Below, in pieces: positions 28,801-40,327 of a stretch of DNA of 64,000 nucleotides; the stretch's first letter is position 1, and each line of letters opens with the position of its first letter. The DNA is from Microbotryum silenes-acaulis (taxonomy: Eukaryota; Basidiomycota; Microbotryomycetes; Microbotryales; Microbotryaceae). The stretch is from positions 372,001 to 436,000 of the forward strand of contig QPFY01000019.1 of assembly GCA_003665825.1 (NCBI GenBank), in the 5' to 3' direction. The translations under genes and the position numbers were made by a program. The notes under the pieces are model-generated. The model had not been told where the DNA came from. It did no database searches and saw only the letters and a program-made list of their open reading frames with translations.

Positions 28801-29664
28801 CGATGGCCGTGTACGATCGTGCGACGAGGGCCGTCGAGTCCAAGGATCGTATGGAGGTGCGTTCCCAACGACGGCTGGCTCTTGAGCTTGCAAAAAAAAC
28901 GTGCGAAACAAACTGACCCCCCCCGCGTCGCTATCCTTGTGCACCCAGATGTTCACTTACTACATCGCCAAAGCGACCGCCAACTTTGGTCTACCCGCCA
29001 CGCGGCCCATTTACGAGCGAGCGATCGAGCAATTGCCCGATCGTCAAACGGCGCAAATGTGTCTCCGTTTCGCCGCGCTCGAACGTAAATTGGGCGAAAT
29101 CGATCGGGCCAGGGCCATCTTTGCTCACGCGAGTCAATTCTGCGACCCGAGGGTCGAACCGGACTTTTGGAACGCTTGGAATACGTTCGAAATCGAGACT
29201 GGGTCAGAGGATACTTTTCGAGAAGTCAGTGATGGGGAAAATTTCCGAGCCCCCCCCCCCGTCTCTTAGTTTGCGAAGAACTTGAGGACTGAATTTTCCA
29301 TGGTTTTGTTTTTCTTCGTTCGCAGTACTTGCGTATCAAACGAGCCGTTCAAGCAGCTTTCAATACCGAAGCGTCTTATCTCGCTGCCAAGTTACAACAA
29401 GTGCAACAAGGTGGTCAGAAGGCGATCGAGGCCGTTCATGGAGGTGTCGAGGTCGATCCGATGGCAGCTTTGGATGCGGCAACGGGTCATACCCAAGCGT
29501 CTGCATCGACTTTGACTGGCTTCGTCAAGGCTTCGGGATCGGGCTTGAAGGGGAATACGGATGAGCTTTCCGGAGTGGAGGTACCCCCGACGGGCAACCA
29601 GGATGAGATCGTTATGGATGACGACGACGACGATGATGGGGGGGAAGAGGGGGATGACGAATAA
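25888..29664 (+). CDS. SYF1: Pre-mRNA-splicing factor SYF1 (XAB2), HAT-repeat protein
   Basis: Scaffold of the NineTeen/Prp19 complex in the spliceosome. The protein is a chain of HAT (half-a-TPR) repeats with W-x-x-Y/Y-x-x-F signatures: LYERALKHHPTSYSLWKAYL, RIWLSYLTLFLHPKCPPT, HDRIWKIYLDWAQSV. It contains SYF1-type segments DVLLRRNPHDVQEWEKRVAL, HTLWIHFAKFYEQGG, DKATQVPFKKVDELAEIWCEW and VYDQIFELKIATAQIVINY. It starts MVSTTTSSPSHEEGP at 25888 and ends in a poly-Asp/Glu tail at 29664. About nine exons. The intron at 26839-26949 carries G14 and C14 runs; others have C8-C11 tracts (28917, 29250). CLF1 is the related alternative, but motif order and length favour SYF1. Confidence 0.88.
26839..26949 (+). 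other. SYF1 intron with complementary G14 and C14 tracts
   Basis: GTCAGT donor at 26839, acceptor TTGCAG ending 26949, 111 nt. G14 lies at 26857-26870 and C14 at 26930-26943, the latter directly preceding the acceptor. The tracts are the same length and fully complementary in the transcript. Confidence 0.8.
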
Positions 29665-29951
29665 GGTGCAAAGCGCCGTCCTGACTGTAGCTTCTCGTGG
29701 TGTTGGAATGAAGAGAGAGAATGGACTTGGCTAAAAGCTCAAGCCAAGCGACAAGCCAAGGGCGCGAATGATGGGGAGCTGAGCTGTTTGCAGAGAACAA
29801 ATACTAACAACAGATGCCGCAACAAGTGGAACGATTACCAGACAAGCCTATGCGAGTGCAGATTCTTGCGGGTGTGCGGAGCGAAAACGGATATGCGAAA
29901 GCGAAAAACTGGAAATGCGAAGGAACCCAAAACTTGAAATAAGGCAAGAAA

Positions 29952-32900
29952 TCACCTTGAAGCCGCGCTTCCGTGCAGAGGACCGCCGAACCTCGCACTC
30001 TGGACAGTTGGCTCAGCCTGAGCGGGTCGTTGACTACCGCTCATATGGGCACCGACGATGGGGGGGCGAGGGAGGGAGAGCGGTCGGATCCCTGGAACAC
30101 CCCTCGCTTTCGAACGGGGATCGACGGCACCCATGCTGGAGCGAGAATCGGTCGCTGACACGCTCGATGATGAGGTTGGGCGTGGGCTCAGCGCGGACAG
30201 CGCCGACACGTGAAGGAAGGGCGAGGCATTCCTCTGCATCACCATGGGGATGCGGACGAGATCCTTGGCGGGCTTGTAAGCACTGGCGTGCGCCGACGAC
30301 CGCGGCGTGGACGCCAAGGTGAGGGAGTGGGACAAAGAAAGTTGAAGTAGGGGACTCGGATATGCTGATGGCTGAGATACGTGCGTCGTGGGAGGGTGAG
30401 GGGAAACCGTCGCCCGAAGAGCGGGATGAAGAGGTGCAGAGGCAAAGGGTGTATGGGTCTGCGACTGAGCGTTTGGCTGGTAGTCTGCCCATGGTTGTGG
30501 CGCAAGATGGGTGACGGGTGAGGTAGAACGAGACCTCGGCGGGATCGCAGGATGAGCGGCGTCATTGACAGAAGGTTGCGGGAGTGTGCGATTGGCTGGC
30601 CCAAGTGGTGGCACTGTTGGTTCGTTGGGCAAGACCTTTGCCGCCACCTCGCCGGCTCGCTTCAAGCGAGGCAGTGCCGCTGGAGGAGCCAAAATGGTCG
30701 AGAATGCAGGAGGCTTAGAAGTCGATCCCAGATCAAATGGGTCCGGGACCGATGCGAAATGTGTTGGCTTTTCGTGAAGACGTGGCGGAATGAATAGTTG
30801 CCGTCGTGCGTTCGCTTGAGCTGCAACCGCTCGACACGACTTGGCACGACCGTTGGCGTAATCCGAGCCGCTGTCCTCGGCAACTTCGCTATCCTCCATT
30901 TCGAACTCGGAATCGGTCTCGACAACGGCGCTGCCGCGTTTCTTCGACTTCTCCGCTTTTGCTGGTGGCCTGGTTTGGCTGGTTTCCCATGCTCTGATCA
31001 TCTCGGGAGAGGGCGTAGGCCTAGCGACGGCAAAAAACCTTCCGTTCATCCCGGCATCGATCTCAAGTGCTCGAGTAATTCCTCGTCTGCCTTCATCGAT
31101 CCCATCCAGACGCCAGGGTGTCGTGTAACCTTTCCCTTCTTTAAGCTCCCGGCCCACAATGGAACCTCGATCGAGCTCGGCGAAATCCTCCTCGTTGTCA
31201 CTGCCGTAGTCTATCTCGAAGGAAAGAAGCTGCCTGTCAAGTTCAGGATGCCCTCGTCTGGTATTGAAGACGAAGTCAAAGTGATGGTTGGTGTCATCCT
31301 GGACGTCACTGTCCGTTCCGTCGTCGTTGTCGTCGTCAGCGCTTGACGAGGTAGACGCCGCCGCCGATGCTGCAAGCGGGGTCACGGAAAACGGAGCGGG
31401 AACATCACACGGTCGAAGAGCCTGCTGTGCGACACGCTGTGTCCTCCTCAAACCAAATGATTCGGCACTCATTAAGTCGGCAGAAGCGAACATCGAAGGG
31501 GTCGGCAGCCGCTCCTGTGGGACCGACGACAGCGCCCGGGCCTTGCCCTTGCCTTTGTTGTTCGGATCATACGGTCGGACAGCGTATCCAAGCAAGTGGG
31601 CCGGCATTGTGAAGTACTCGAGCAGCGGATTGAATCGCGTGTCGGGCGGTGCGGGTGGCGCGATGTTGCGCAACTCGATGCCGGGAGGTCCGCCAAGTGG
31701 TCGCCAAGTGGGTCGGCCATCAATGACAGGCGCGGCTCGTGTGACAGGTGCTACGGATGCGACGGGTGCAGCAACAGCTGTAGGTGTGGCGACAACGACG
31801 TGCGCAAAGGACCGGGCAGGCACAACAGATATAGCGGGAGCGGCCGGTGCAAGGGGAACGGCAGGCGCAACAGGAGCGATTGGTGCAGCTGGCGCAATGG
31901 ACGTGAGGGGGGCGACGGGAGCAACGGGAGCAACGGGGGGGACGAGGGCGACGGGGCCAGCGGAGGCAATAGATATGATGAGCTCCACAGGTGCAACAGG
32001 TGCCAGAGGTGGCACAGGCTCGGGAGCCAAAGCCATCTCCATTTTGCGGACAATAGGCTTCGTGTCGACGACGATTGAGCCCATTCGATGATCCGTAGGC
32101 GTCGAGACCGGTGCCATCGATGTGCTAGATAACGGCGTGCTCGAAATCGACGCGCTCGACGTCGATCCACTTTGTTCCATCGCGACGCCCAGGTTCGAGC
32201 TGTCGGCAACGCCGTCGAGATTGGGCTGGATTACTGGTGAGATCACCGGGGACCGAGGGACCCTCACTTGAGGTTGATAGTCTGCCTTGCGCTTCTTGCG
32301 AGGGAGTTGCATCACTGGGACAACAAGCTCGAAGGTTGAAGAGCGTGTCGCAGACCGAGGAGGCCGGGCAGCGGTCGAGGGTTTAGGGGCCGCAGCTGGA
32401 CGTGCCGCTGGTGCTGGCGCGGAAGGTGCTGCCTCGCGTTTGGGAGCAGATGTCTCAGGAGATTGGGAGGTGGGCTTGGCCTGGGGATTGCGAGCGGGTA
32501 CGACACGGGAGTTGGGGGCGGATGCCAAACTCGAGGCCGGGGCCCGAGAAGGGGTGGGAGGTGGATGGAGCCTCGAAGCGGCACTCGCAGTTTGACTGAT
32601 CCGCTCGTTCGCCCGAGAGGTTGAAGCGGTCGGGCCATCCCGGGCAGCTGTTGCAGAGCGATGAAACCATAAGGTTAGCTCAGGGCAGCCACCTACAAAT
32701 GCCGAATATGCCCACCTCGTTGCACTATCGGGCTACTACCCGTCAAAGTATCTCGGTCTCGGGTCAGTCCGGCTCCGGCTCTGGCAGATGGCGTCGACAC
32801 CTTCTGGGGTTTGGCCAACTTCCCCTCCGCTTCCAAAGCCGACTTGAGATGTAGAGCTCGCTCCACAAGTTGGGGACGCTGTGCAGTCGCCGGCTTGCGT

Positions 32901-34618
32901 CGTACTGCATTTTTACTGCGGCGTGCAGATGCGGAAGTCGTACACGCTGCTTGTACCTCTGTCATCATCTCGGACCCATCGTTCCGGGGTAGCGTTTCGA
33001 CCTTGTTGCGCTTGTAGGGGACTGCAGTTGGAGAACACTTGTGCGCTTTGATCGACTTGATGGGTCTCTCATCTTCGTTGGAAGAAGAAGAGGAGGAGGA
33101 GGGAGAAGAAGACGTGCTGTCGCTTTCCTCGTTCGAACTCTCAATGATGCGAGGGCGCTTTCTCGTCACCTTCTTGAGCGGTGGGGGCGAAAGCGCGGCC
33201 GGCGCATTCGACGTCGAAGAGCTCGATGACGAAGTACTGGAGCTTGATCGGCCACTGCTGGACTCGGAGGAGGACGGACTTGCTTTCACGATAGGCGGTG
33301 GTGCCTTCGACAAAGCGGACGAGGCCGAGTTCGAAAGCGATTCCGAGTCCTCCAAGGAGTCTTCCAACGGCGAGGCGCTCGATGAAGGTGAAGGGGCCCG
33401 CGGTCTCTTCGTCTGGATCTGCTCCTTCTTGGTGGTTGAAGGCGGTGCGATGACCCGAGCTCGCACTTTGGGCGACATCGAGGCTCTCGTGGAGGAGTCC
33501 GAGGACGACGACTCGGAATTCGACGATTCAGATCGAGCGATCAACCGTTTCTTCTTCGGAGGCTGCCGTGCTCGAGGAGACGACGATCCCGAACCTGACT
33601 CCGATTCCGAGTCTGATGTTGAGCCGGATAATGACTCCGAGGATGACTCCGTGGACGACTCCGTGGACGACTCCGTGGATGACTCCGAGGATGACTCCGA
33701 GGAAGATCCATCTGTAGAGGACGATTCCATGCTAGAGTCGTCGTCGCCTCGGACGGTGCTGACGATGGTCACCTTCTTTGTCTTGTTGGATCGAGCTTTA
33801 AGGATTCGTGGTGGAGGTTTAACCTTGGCCTTGGTCTTGATGTTGATGCGTGCAAGGCGAAGTCGGGCTGAGCCTGCGCGGGAAGCAGTAACGGCGGAAC
33901 CGGAGAGCTGGAAACGTCGAGACTTGGCTTTGGCCTCATGGAGGAGCAGCTCATCCTCGGACGAGGATTCTTCGTCGGACGAAGATGACGACGATGAGGT
34001 TTCGGTGGGTGTAGTCTTATCGTCTTGGAGCCGTAGCATCGAACTTGGCTGTGCTTTGACCGGTTGGGGCTTCAAAGCTGGCTTGGACGTTGAAGCCGTG
34101 GGCTGAGCTGTAGCCGGAGCTCGAGTCTGCGACCGAAAAGAGTGCGATTGGGACGGCTCTTGTCGCTTGTGTTTGGATGGCACGAGCTCGAGCGAGAAGG
34201 ATGTTGACTTGAACGTCGACGGTTTGAATACCTGGGGTGGGTCATGTGCGATGAAGAGGGCGGAAAGGAGCGAGGCAATGCGAGGCCACGAATAGAAGTA
34301 TCAATACACGCGAATGCGATGGAGGTCAGTTCAGGCATGGCGGCGGGGCGCGGGGGGCCTCTTGCTCTGAAGCAGGATGGAGGTGCTCTTCACCAGTAGG
34401 CTCTGAATGACCAGATGTACCTTTGGGAACGGTCCAGACGCAATGCTGCGACTGGTTTTACCGCCGACGGACGACACGGCGTGATGAGGACGCCCACTCG
34501 CGCTCGGTCCTGCCACCGGCGCCGCTCGTGCTGCTGAAGGCGCTGAAGACGGCGAGAGCATGCGACCCTTGCCCTGGGAAGTTGAGGAAGATCCATTTGC
34601 GGGAGGCGGTCGAGGCAT
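29952..34618 (-). CDS. Large low-complexity, probably nuclear protein of unknown function
   Basis: I do not recognise the family. Exon 1 (34618 to about 34420) starts MPRPPPANGSSSTSQGKGR. The next (about 34230-32696) begins VFKPSTFKSTSFSLELVPSK, is rich in SSSES/SSTES repeats and has basic patches (PPKKKRL, KKVTRKRPRI) suggesting nuclear import. A third (about 32580-29952) is Ala/Pro/Ser-rich with an APVAPVAPA run, KKRKADYQPQ, acidic blocks (DDDNDDGTDSD, DYGSDNEEDF) and a long Ser/Pro tail. The exon 2-3 junction is uncertain; a donor at about 32695 can be joined in phase to an acceptor near 32600. TSFSLELVPSKHK in exon 2 resembles STFELVVPVMQLP in exon 3, perhaps a repeated short motif. It could instead be two genes. 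Confidence 0.55.
33640..33715. repeat. 15-bp coding minisatellite (SSTES)
   Basis: Tandem GACTCCGTGGA-type units (read GAC/GAT-GACTCC-GTG/GAG) encode repeated SSTES/SSSES on the minus strand within the Ser-rich protein. Confidence 0.7.
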
Positions 34619-35309
34619 GACCCCCAACCCTGGCTGGGTGGGCGTTACCACAACGCGCAGGAGACGTTGCGACAGCCACGGGCAAATGTCACGAGGCAGG
34701 AGCGAGAGCGAGAAGAGACTGCAACACAGCGCGCTGAGTACTTGACGGTCGTCGACTGCCGTGTGCTCGAGTCCGATGTGCCCAGCTTTTCCGACTGAAC
34801 TTGAAGCGTACGGTAGGACCATCCTAGACTTGCAAGGGTGTGGTACCTTATCACCTTGGTAGTTCAATATTTTACTAACTGGTACGATCGTGCGTATTCC
34901 AGCTTGTGAGCGTGGGCACTGCGTCTGAGACTCGGAGTCGCATGGTTGCAAGTCGGATTCATTTTTCATCACATTCAGTAGCGTTCACATCACGATCGCC
35001 TTCTTCGTGTTCGTCCTCCAGAAGGACTCAAAACGTGTTTCATGATCATTTCTGATTTCACACAGCTCTCCCAGGATGCCACCCTTGTATGTCATGTCAC
35101 CGTCGGATGAGCATCTTTTGCTCGTCGAAGCCTCCTGATATCCTGATGATCGCCTCCGTCCGGTCGACGTCACGTGCCGGCCGGGCATGACGAAATCGGC
35201 GCCTTGGACGGCATAATTAGCTCGACCTTCGCGTGGAGCGCTACACCTTGGATGAGTCACTCGTTGCATTTTGGCTTCCTTACAATCTGTGCGAGCGCCG
35301 ACAACACCG
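34619..35309. promoter_or_regulatory. Divergent intergenic region upstream of the NRPS
   Basis: Separates the low-complexity gene from the NRPS. It has AT-richer blocks (about 34860-35060). A short upstream exon for the NRPS cannot be excluded (35080-35300 has open frames), but none gives a convincing splice into 35310. Confidence 0.35.
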
Positions 35310-38300
35310 ATGGCCGCTTCGGTTCCCGATTTTCCTCGACTGCCACCCCGTTATGCATACGATGCAGCGAGAATCGAACGGCTCTCGGCTCCGTGGAGGA
35401 CCAGACGGGCAGCGAACGCCTTTGCAGCCGAGCAGCACGACTCGGCCGAGTACGGATCAAGTCGGGCAGATGAAGAACCACAGGATGGGAGCCTCTTGAA
35501 AGTAGCCGTAGCTATCGTGCTCTCGCTTCATGCTGGCGACGAGGGCTTCATCTTTGCTGTGCAAGCTGGTGCTGCTGCCAGTCCAGGCGACTCGGGCACG
35601 TTCACAACAACCTCGGTTGTCCGCGGCATTGTGGATCGAAGGAATGGCAACATTGGCGATCTCTTGCGACAGACACAACATTCGGATAATACTGAGAGCT
35701 CCGGTCTCTCGAATGGCCCCCGCGTAATGCTCAAGGAAGGAGATGCGCAAGGGTCACGTGGTGCGCCATATCCGCTAATGCTCAGCGTGATCACGGCCTC
35801 GCCAGACGTCGAGCTTGAGATCGCCTACGATACTTCGCTGGTCCCCGAGTTGGAAGCAAGATGGATCCTCGAGCACGTTCTCGACCTTCACGACCAACTG
35901 CTCAAACTTGACGGTTCGAGCCTTGAGGTCACGCCCCTATCGAGTTTGAGAATGCTGTCTCCGTCGGATCGACAAGTGCTCGTCCAGTATGCAACTTCGG
36001 CACCCACCCTCTCGTACGAACACTATCCCGAAGCAATCACGACTCTGCATGGATTCTTTTTGCACACCGCCGATGCTCACCCCGATGCGCTGGCGCTGCA
36101 ATTCGACGACCTCGTCCTCTCCTACTCGCAACTACTTCACCTCGCCGAATACCTCGCCGTCAAGGCGATCATCCCCAATTTCGGGTCGAGGTCCAACCTC
36201 GTGATCCCGATCTGCTTGGACAAGTCACCCGAAATGATTATCTCGATGCTCGCGGTCTTGCTCTCGGGAGCCGCCTACCTCAACCTCGAACCGGCTTGGC
36301 CGGACCAACGCAAGCAGACCATCTTGAACGAGCTGAAAGATGTCGGAGCTTTGGCAGACGTCTTCCTTGTCAAGGGCAACGACTGTGAAAATTCCAGATG
36401 GTCCGGTTGGGATCAGGCGAAGGAGAAGACTGTCGTCGATCCTGCGGAAATCGTTAAAGAGCTTCTCGGAAATCTTGGAGAAGTGAAGGACAGTTATCCG
36501 ATCGAAGAGACGACTTGGCCCCCGGTCAAGGCAGAGGATTTGGCCTACGTCATTTACACGAGTGGCACAACCGGTTTGCCAAAGGGAATAGCCGTCGAGC
36601 ATCGCAACGTCTCTGCTTTTCTGAGGTGAGCCAAGCAAGCCCCTGTCATGGCGGACCTTCCAACAGCGAGTTAAAACTCTGACTCGATTCTCTCGCGATA
36701 CGCAGAAACTATCGAGGAGTCTTCGGTCGTGCAAAAGGCGAGCGAGTGCTGCAATTCCCGAGCTATTCGTTCGACGTCTCGGTCATGAACATCTGGGACA
36801 CATTTGCCGTAAGTAATCACTGTCGTGAAACCGCCTCAGCTGAGGCCAGGTCAGATTGGCTGATCGTGCGTCCAAATTTGATCCCCCAATAGCACGGCTC
36901 GACGCTGTGCATGACCACCCCATCCACACTCATGTCCGATCTGGCCGGTACAATCCTGCGACTGAACTGCACGCTCGTCGATCTTACGCCGACCATCTCC
37001 TCGCTCCTCTTCGAGCACCTCGAGTCCCAACCGCTAGAAGGCGAATCCGTGCTTGAGGCTTGGCAAAGGGCTGGGTTTAAAATCAAGCAACTCAACACGG
37101 GCGGAGAGAAGGTTGAAGCTTGGATAAGGGATGCTTGGATGGATCGAGGCGTGAGGGTCGTGATTGATTACGGACCAACGTAAGTCGCTAGGGGCGAAGC
37201 TGGTCGAGCCAATCTGGCTACTGACATTTCTTCACTCCTCAGTGAGACGACGGTGGGGGTCATCGCGAACCAATCTAAAGAACGATCGCCACCTTCAGTC
37301 CCTATCGGAAGGCCCGTCGGTGCTACAAGGATCCATGTGCTCTCACCCGATGCACTCGAAACCCTCCCACTTGGCTGCATTGGCGAGATCTGCATCGGAG
37401 GAGCACAGGTCACGCGCGGATATATCCGCTCAAAACTCAACGAAGGAGTTTTTGTCGATGTGGAGGGGCTGGGGAGGATATACCGAACGGGGGATCTGGG
37501 CCGATTTCTGGGTGACGGCAAGGGGAGCATCGAATGTCTTGGCCGAAAGGATGGTCAAGTCAAGGTCAACGGGTTGCGCATCGAGACGGGCGAGATCGAG
37601 CAACACCTCACGTCTAAAGTACACCGTGGGATTCGGAGAGGGGTTGTAGACAAACTCGAGACTGATGATGTTGCCCCGTCGCTTGTCGCGTTCTTGGATC
37701 TGTCGACCGACGAGTTTCCGACGGACGCCGATCGATCGAATGAGGCGGAGCTGGCTGTTCTCCCGTGCTCAACTTCGAACGAATTTGCCAGGGTCGTTGA
37801 GGAGGCAAAGAAGTATCTCGGAGGAGTCGTTCCGTCGTACATGGTGCCAAGGTATTGGCTACCTGTAAATCGAGTCCCAACTCAAGGAATGGGCAAGACC
37901 GATCGTAAGTCGCTTCGTCTCTTGGCGGAACGACACGATTGGAGGACGGCACGCAAAGCGATAAACGACGAAGGCTCGCGCAAGAAAACGGAGGACGAAT
38001 GGCACCGAACGATGCGCCATGCTTGGACAACGGTGCTCAAAATGGATGAAGCCGACATCGGAGATGAGGACGCGTTCACAAGGCTCGGAGGTGACTCGAT
38101 CGGATTTCTCAAAGTGATCGGCAAGCTGCGGCAACAGGGGTTCACCATCTCGTTCCGCGAGTTGGTGGACTGCGCGACTCTCACGCAATGCGCAAACGCA
38201 CTCGAACGTGCTTCGACATTGAACTCCGACGCTAGGCCTTCCCCTCGGCAGTATACCGAGTTTTCACTCTTACCTGCGTCGGTGGAACGAGATGCTGTCC

Positions 38301-40217
38301 TTGACGAGATCAGTGCCGAGTTGGGAATCTTGCATGCAGACGTCGAAGATGTGCTTCCGACGGCGCCATCCCAAGATGCGCTCCTCGCAGCCTCGATCGA
38401 CTCGACGCACTACTACGCCCAAGCAATCTATTCGCTCGCTGACGACATCGAGACTGACACCATTTCCTTGGCATTGGGCAATCTGGTTCGTAGGAATGTG
38501 GTGCTCAGGACATGTTTCGGTGTACTCGAAATCACGGGGACGACGATGCAAATCGTTCTCGCGGCAGGGAGCGAGCAGGTCCGCCAGTGCGTCAAAGTGC
38601 GGAGGATCGAGGCCGACGACAGCGAGATGGATGCTCAAATAGATGTGAGTGATGTCCTTGACGTTGGTTTGAAAACACTACGGCCTACTAAAGACGGAAT
38701 CTCCGCTGTACAGGAGTGGCTTGCCATAGATCGGGCTGCGCACGTCTTTGAATGGGGCCGGTTACTACTCAGCTTTGCGGTCTTTACAAGTCCGAGCTCG
38801 GGGAAGAAGAAGCTCGCTTGGAGTATGCACCATGCCATGAGGTAAGGCATGGTCACCTATCAAAATGTGATTTCTTCGTGATCGCTCAGTCTTTCTCCCT
38901 CTTCGTTTCAACAGCGACGGCTGGACTCTGGAGCTCCTATCGACCGACCTGCGGTGCCTCGTCCACTCGCTCGAACTCGAATCTCGCCCGTCATTCTCGT
39001 CCATCGTCAATTGGTGGTCCTCGACCCCTGCAGATGTTTCCTCGATTGAAAGTTTCTGGAAGACCTACATGGCTGGCGCCCAACCTCTCAACTGGCCTTC
39101 ACAAGCCCCTTTGAAAGGCGAACAACTCTCTACGAGCTCGGCCGAGGTATTACATTGGTCCGGCGATCTGAAGGATTTGGCGAAACGAACGGGAATCACA
39201 CCCGCGATCGCGTCAAGGGTCGCTATAGCTTTGGCGCTGGGAAGATTCGCAACACGCGACGAGGTCGTCCTTGGAATTGTGAGGTCGGGTAGGGACATTG
39301 AGGTTCTTCAGGCGGAGGAGGTCATCGGACCTTGCGTCTCTGTCCTTCCTTCAAGAACGAAACTGGATCCTCAGATGTCCTTATTGGACTTCGCGGAGAG
39401 GGAGACGCAAGATGATCGAAAAGCGAGAGCGAATCAACAGATTCGCTTGTCGGACTTAACTAAGGTCTGTGAACTATCCGCCCGTAAGGACCTTTTCGAT
39501 ATCCTGGTCACGTACCAATCCTTGGCCGAACGTGATGACGAACCGAAACATATCAAGAAATTGAGTTGGCCGATTCGACAACCGCCTGAGAAGATTCGTA
39601 TGCCGACGGCTTATACGCTCTCGATGGAAGTTACGCCTCAATTGGGCGAGGCGGAGTCGTTCGAATTGGCGTGCTTTTATGATGCGAGGCTCATCGAGAG
39701 TGAGACTGTGAAAGGGGTTTTGAAGGGTGTTGCGAGAATTTTGGATTACTTTGTCGCTGCGCCGTGCACCAAAATAGGGGACGTCAAGTTGGAAGGTGGG
39801 GAGGTGCCTACCAGCAAGCGGACGAGAGAGGTTGAGGAGTTACGGGGAGAAGAAGAGGAAGAAGAAGAGGACTTGGGCGATCTGACAGAGACCAAGCAGA
39901 GGATCACTAAAGCCTGGTCGACGGTACTGAATATGGATCTTGACGAGATTGGGGACTCGAATTCGTTCGGGTCGCTGGGAGGTGATTCGGTGCGTCCTTG
40001 CAAGAAGTCGTTGTCTCGAACAAGCTCCGTCATTCGACTTGGCTGATGCACGGTGCCATGATTTTTGCAGATCGCGATGATGCGCCTTTCGGTCAGATTG
40101 ACTAAAGAAGATGTAGCGATCCCTGTTCAGGCGTTGACCAAGTTGGCAACGGTCAAGGCGCAAGCGAGGTGGTTTGTTAGGAACAAGCAGGAGAAGAAAC
40201 AGGGGCGAGCGATGTGA
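35310..40217 (+). CDS. Monomodular nonribosomal peptide synthetase, (C*)-A-T-C-T, 1,508 aa
   Basis: Six exons (35310-36625, 36706-36808, 36893-37179, 37243-38841, 38915-39989, 40071-40217) sum to 4,527 nt, an exact codon multiple. The first about 230 residues resemble the C-terminal half of a condensation domain without its active site. The adenylation domain follows: YVIYTSGTTGLPKG (A3), FDVSVMNIW (A4), IDYGPTETTV (A5), YRTGDLGRF (A7), GRKDGQVKVNGLRIETGEIE (A8) and GMGKTDRKSL (A10). Then carrier domain 1 (LGGDSIGFL), a condensation domain with intact HHAMSDG across an intron, and carrier domain 2 (LGGDSIAMM). There is no thioesterase or reductase. By my alignment to GrsA the pocket reads D-V-M-D-N-G-D-V-G. 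One adenylation domain serving two carriers suggests iterative use, as for small hydroxamate siderophores; that product is inference. Confidence 0.85.
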
Positions 40218-40327
40218 TGTGCGGAAATAGAGACGTATGATTGCAGTGATGGAGAATACCTGAAACTGGAAAGTGAACGAAACTGCATGATACGACTTTG
40301 CAACATGAATGGTATAGTACAGCACCC

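Noticed and set aside
33039..34106. 355-codon Asp/Ser-rich frame on the plus strand
   Set aside because: It mirrors the Ser-rich exon of the minus-strand gene; TCG/GAC codons produce acidic shadows. Splice sites and the continuing protein favour the minus strand.
35080..35300. Upstream exon for the NRPS (for example ATG at 35075 or 35187)
   Set aside because: These frames stop quickly and do not splice in phase into the exon starting at 35310, while exons from 35310 already sum to whole codons.
35310..40217. Alpha-aminoadipate reductase (A-T-R) as identity of the NRPS
   Set aside because: A condensation domain with HHAMSDG and a second carrier domain replace the reductase domain.
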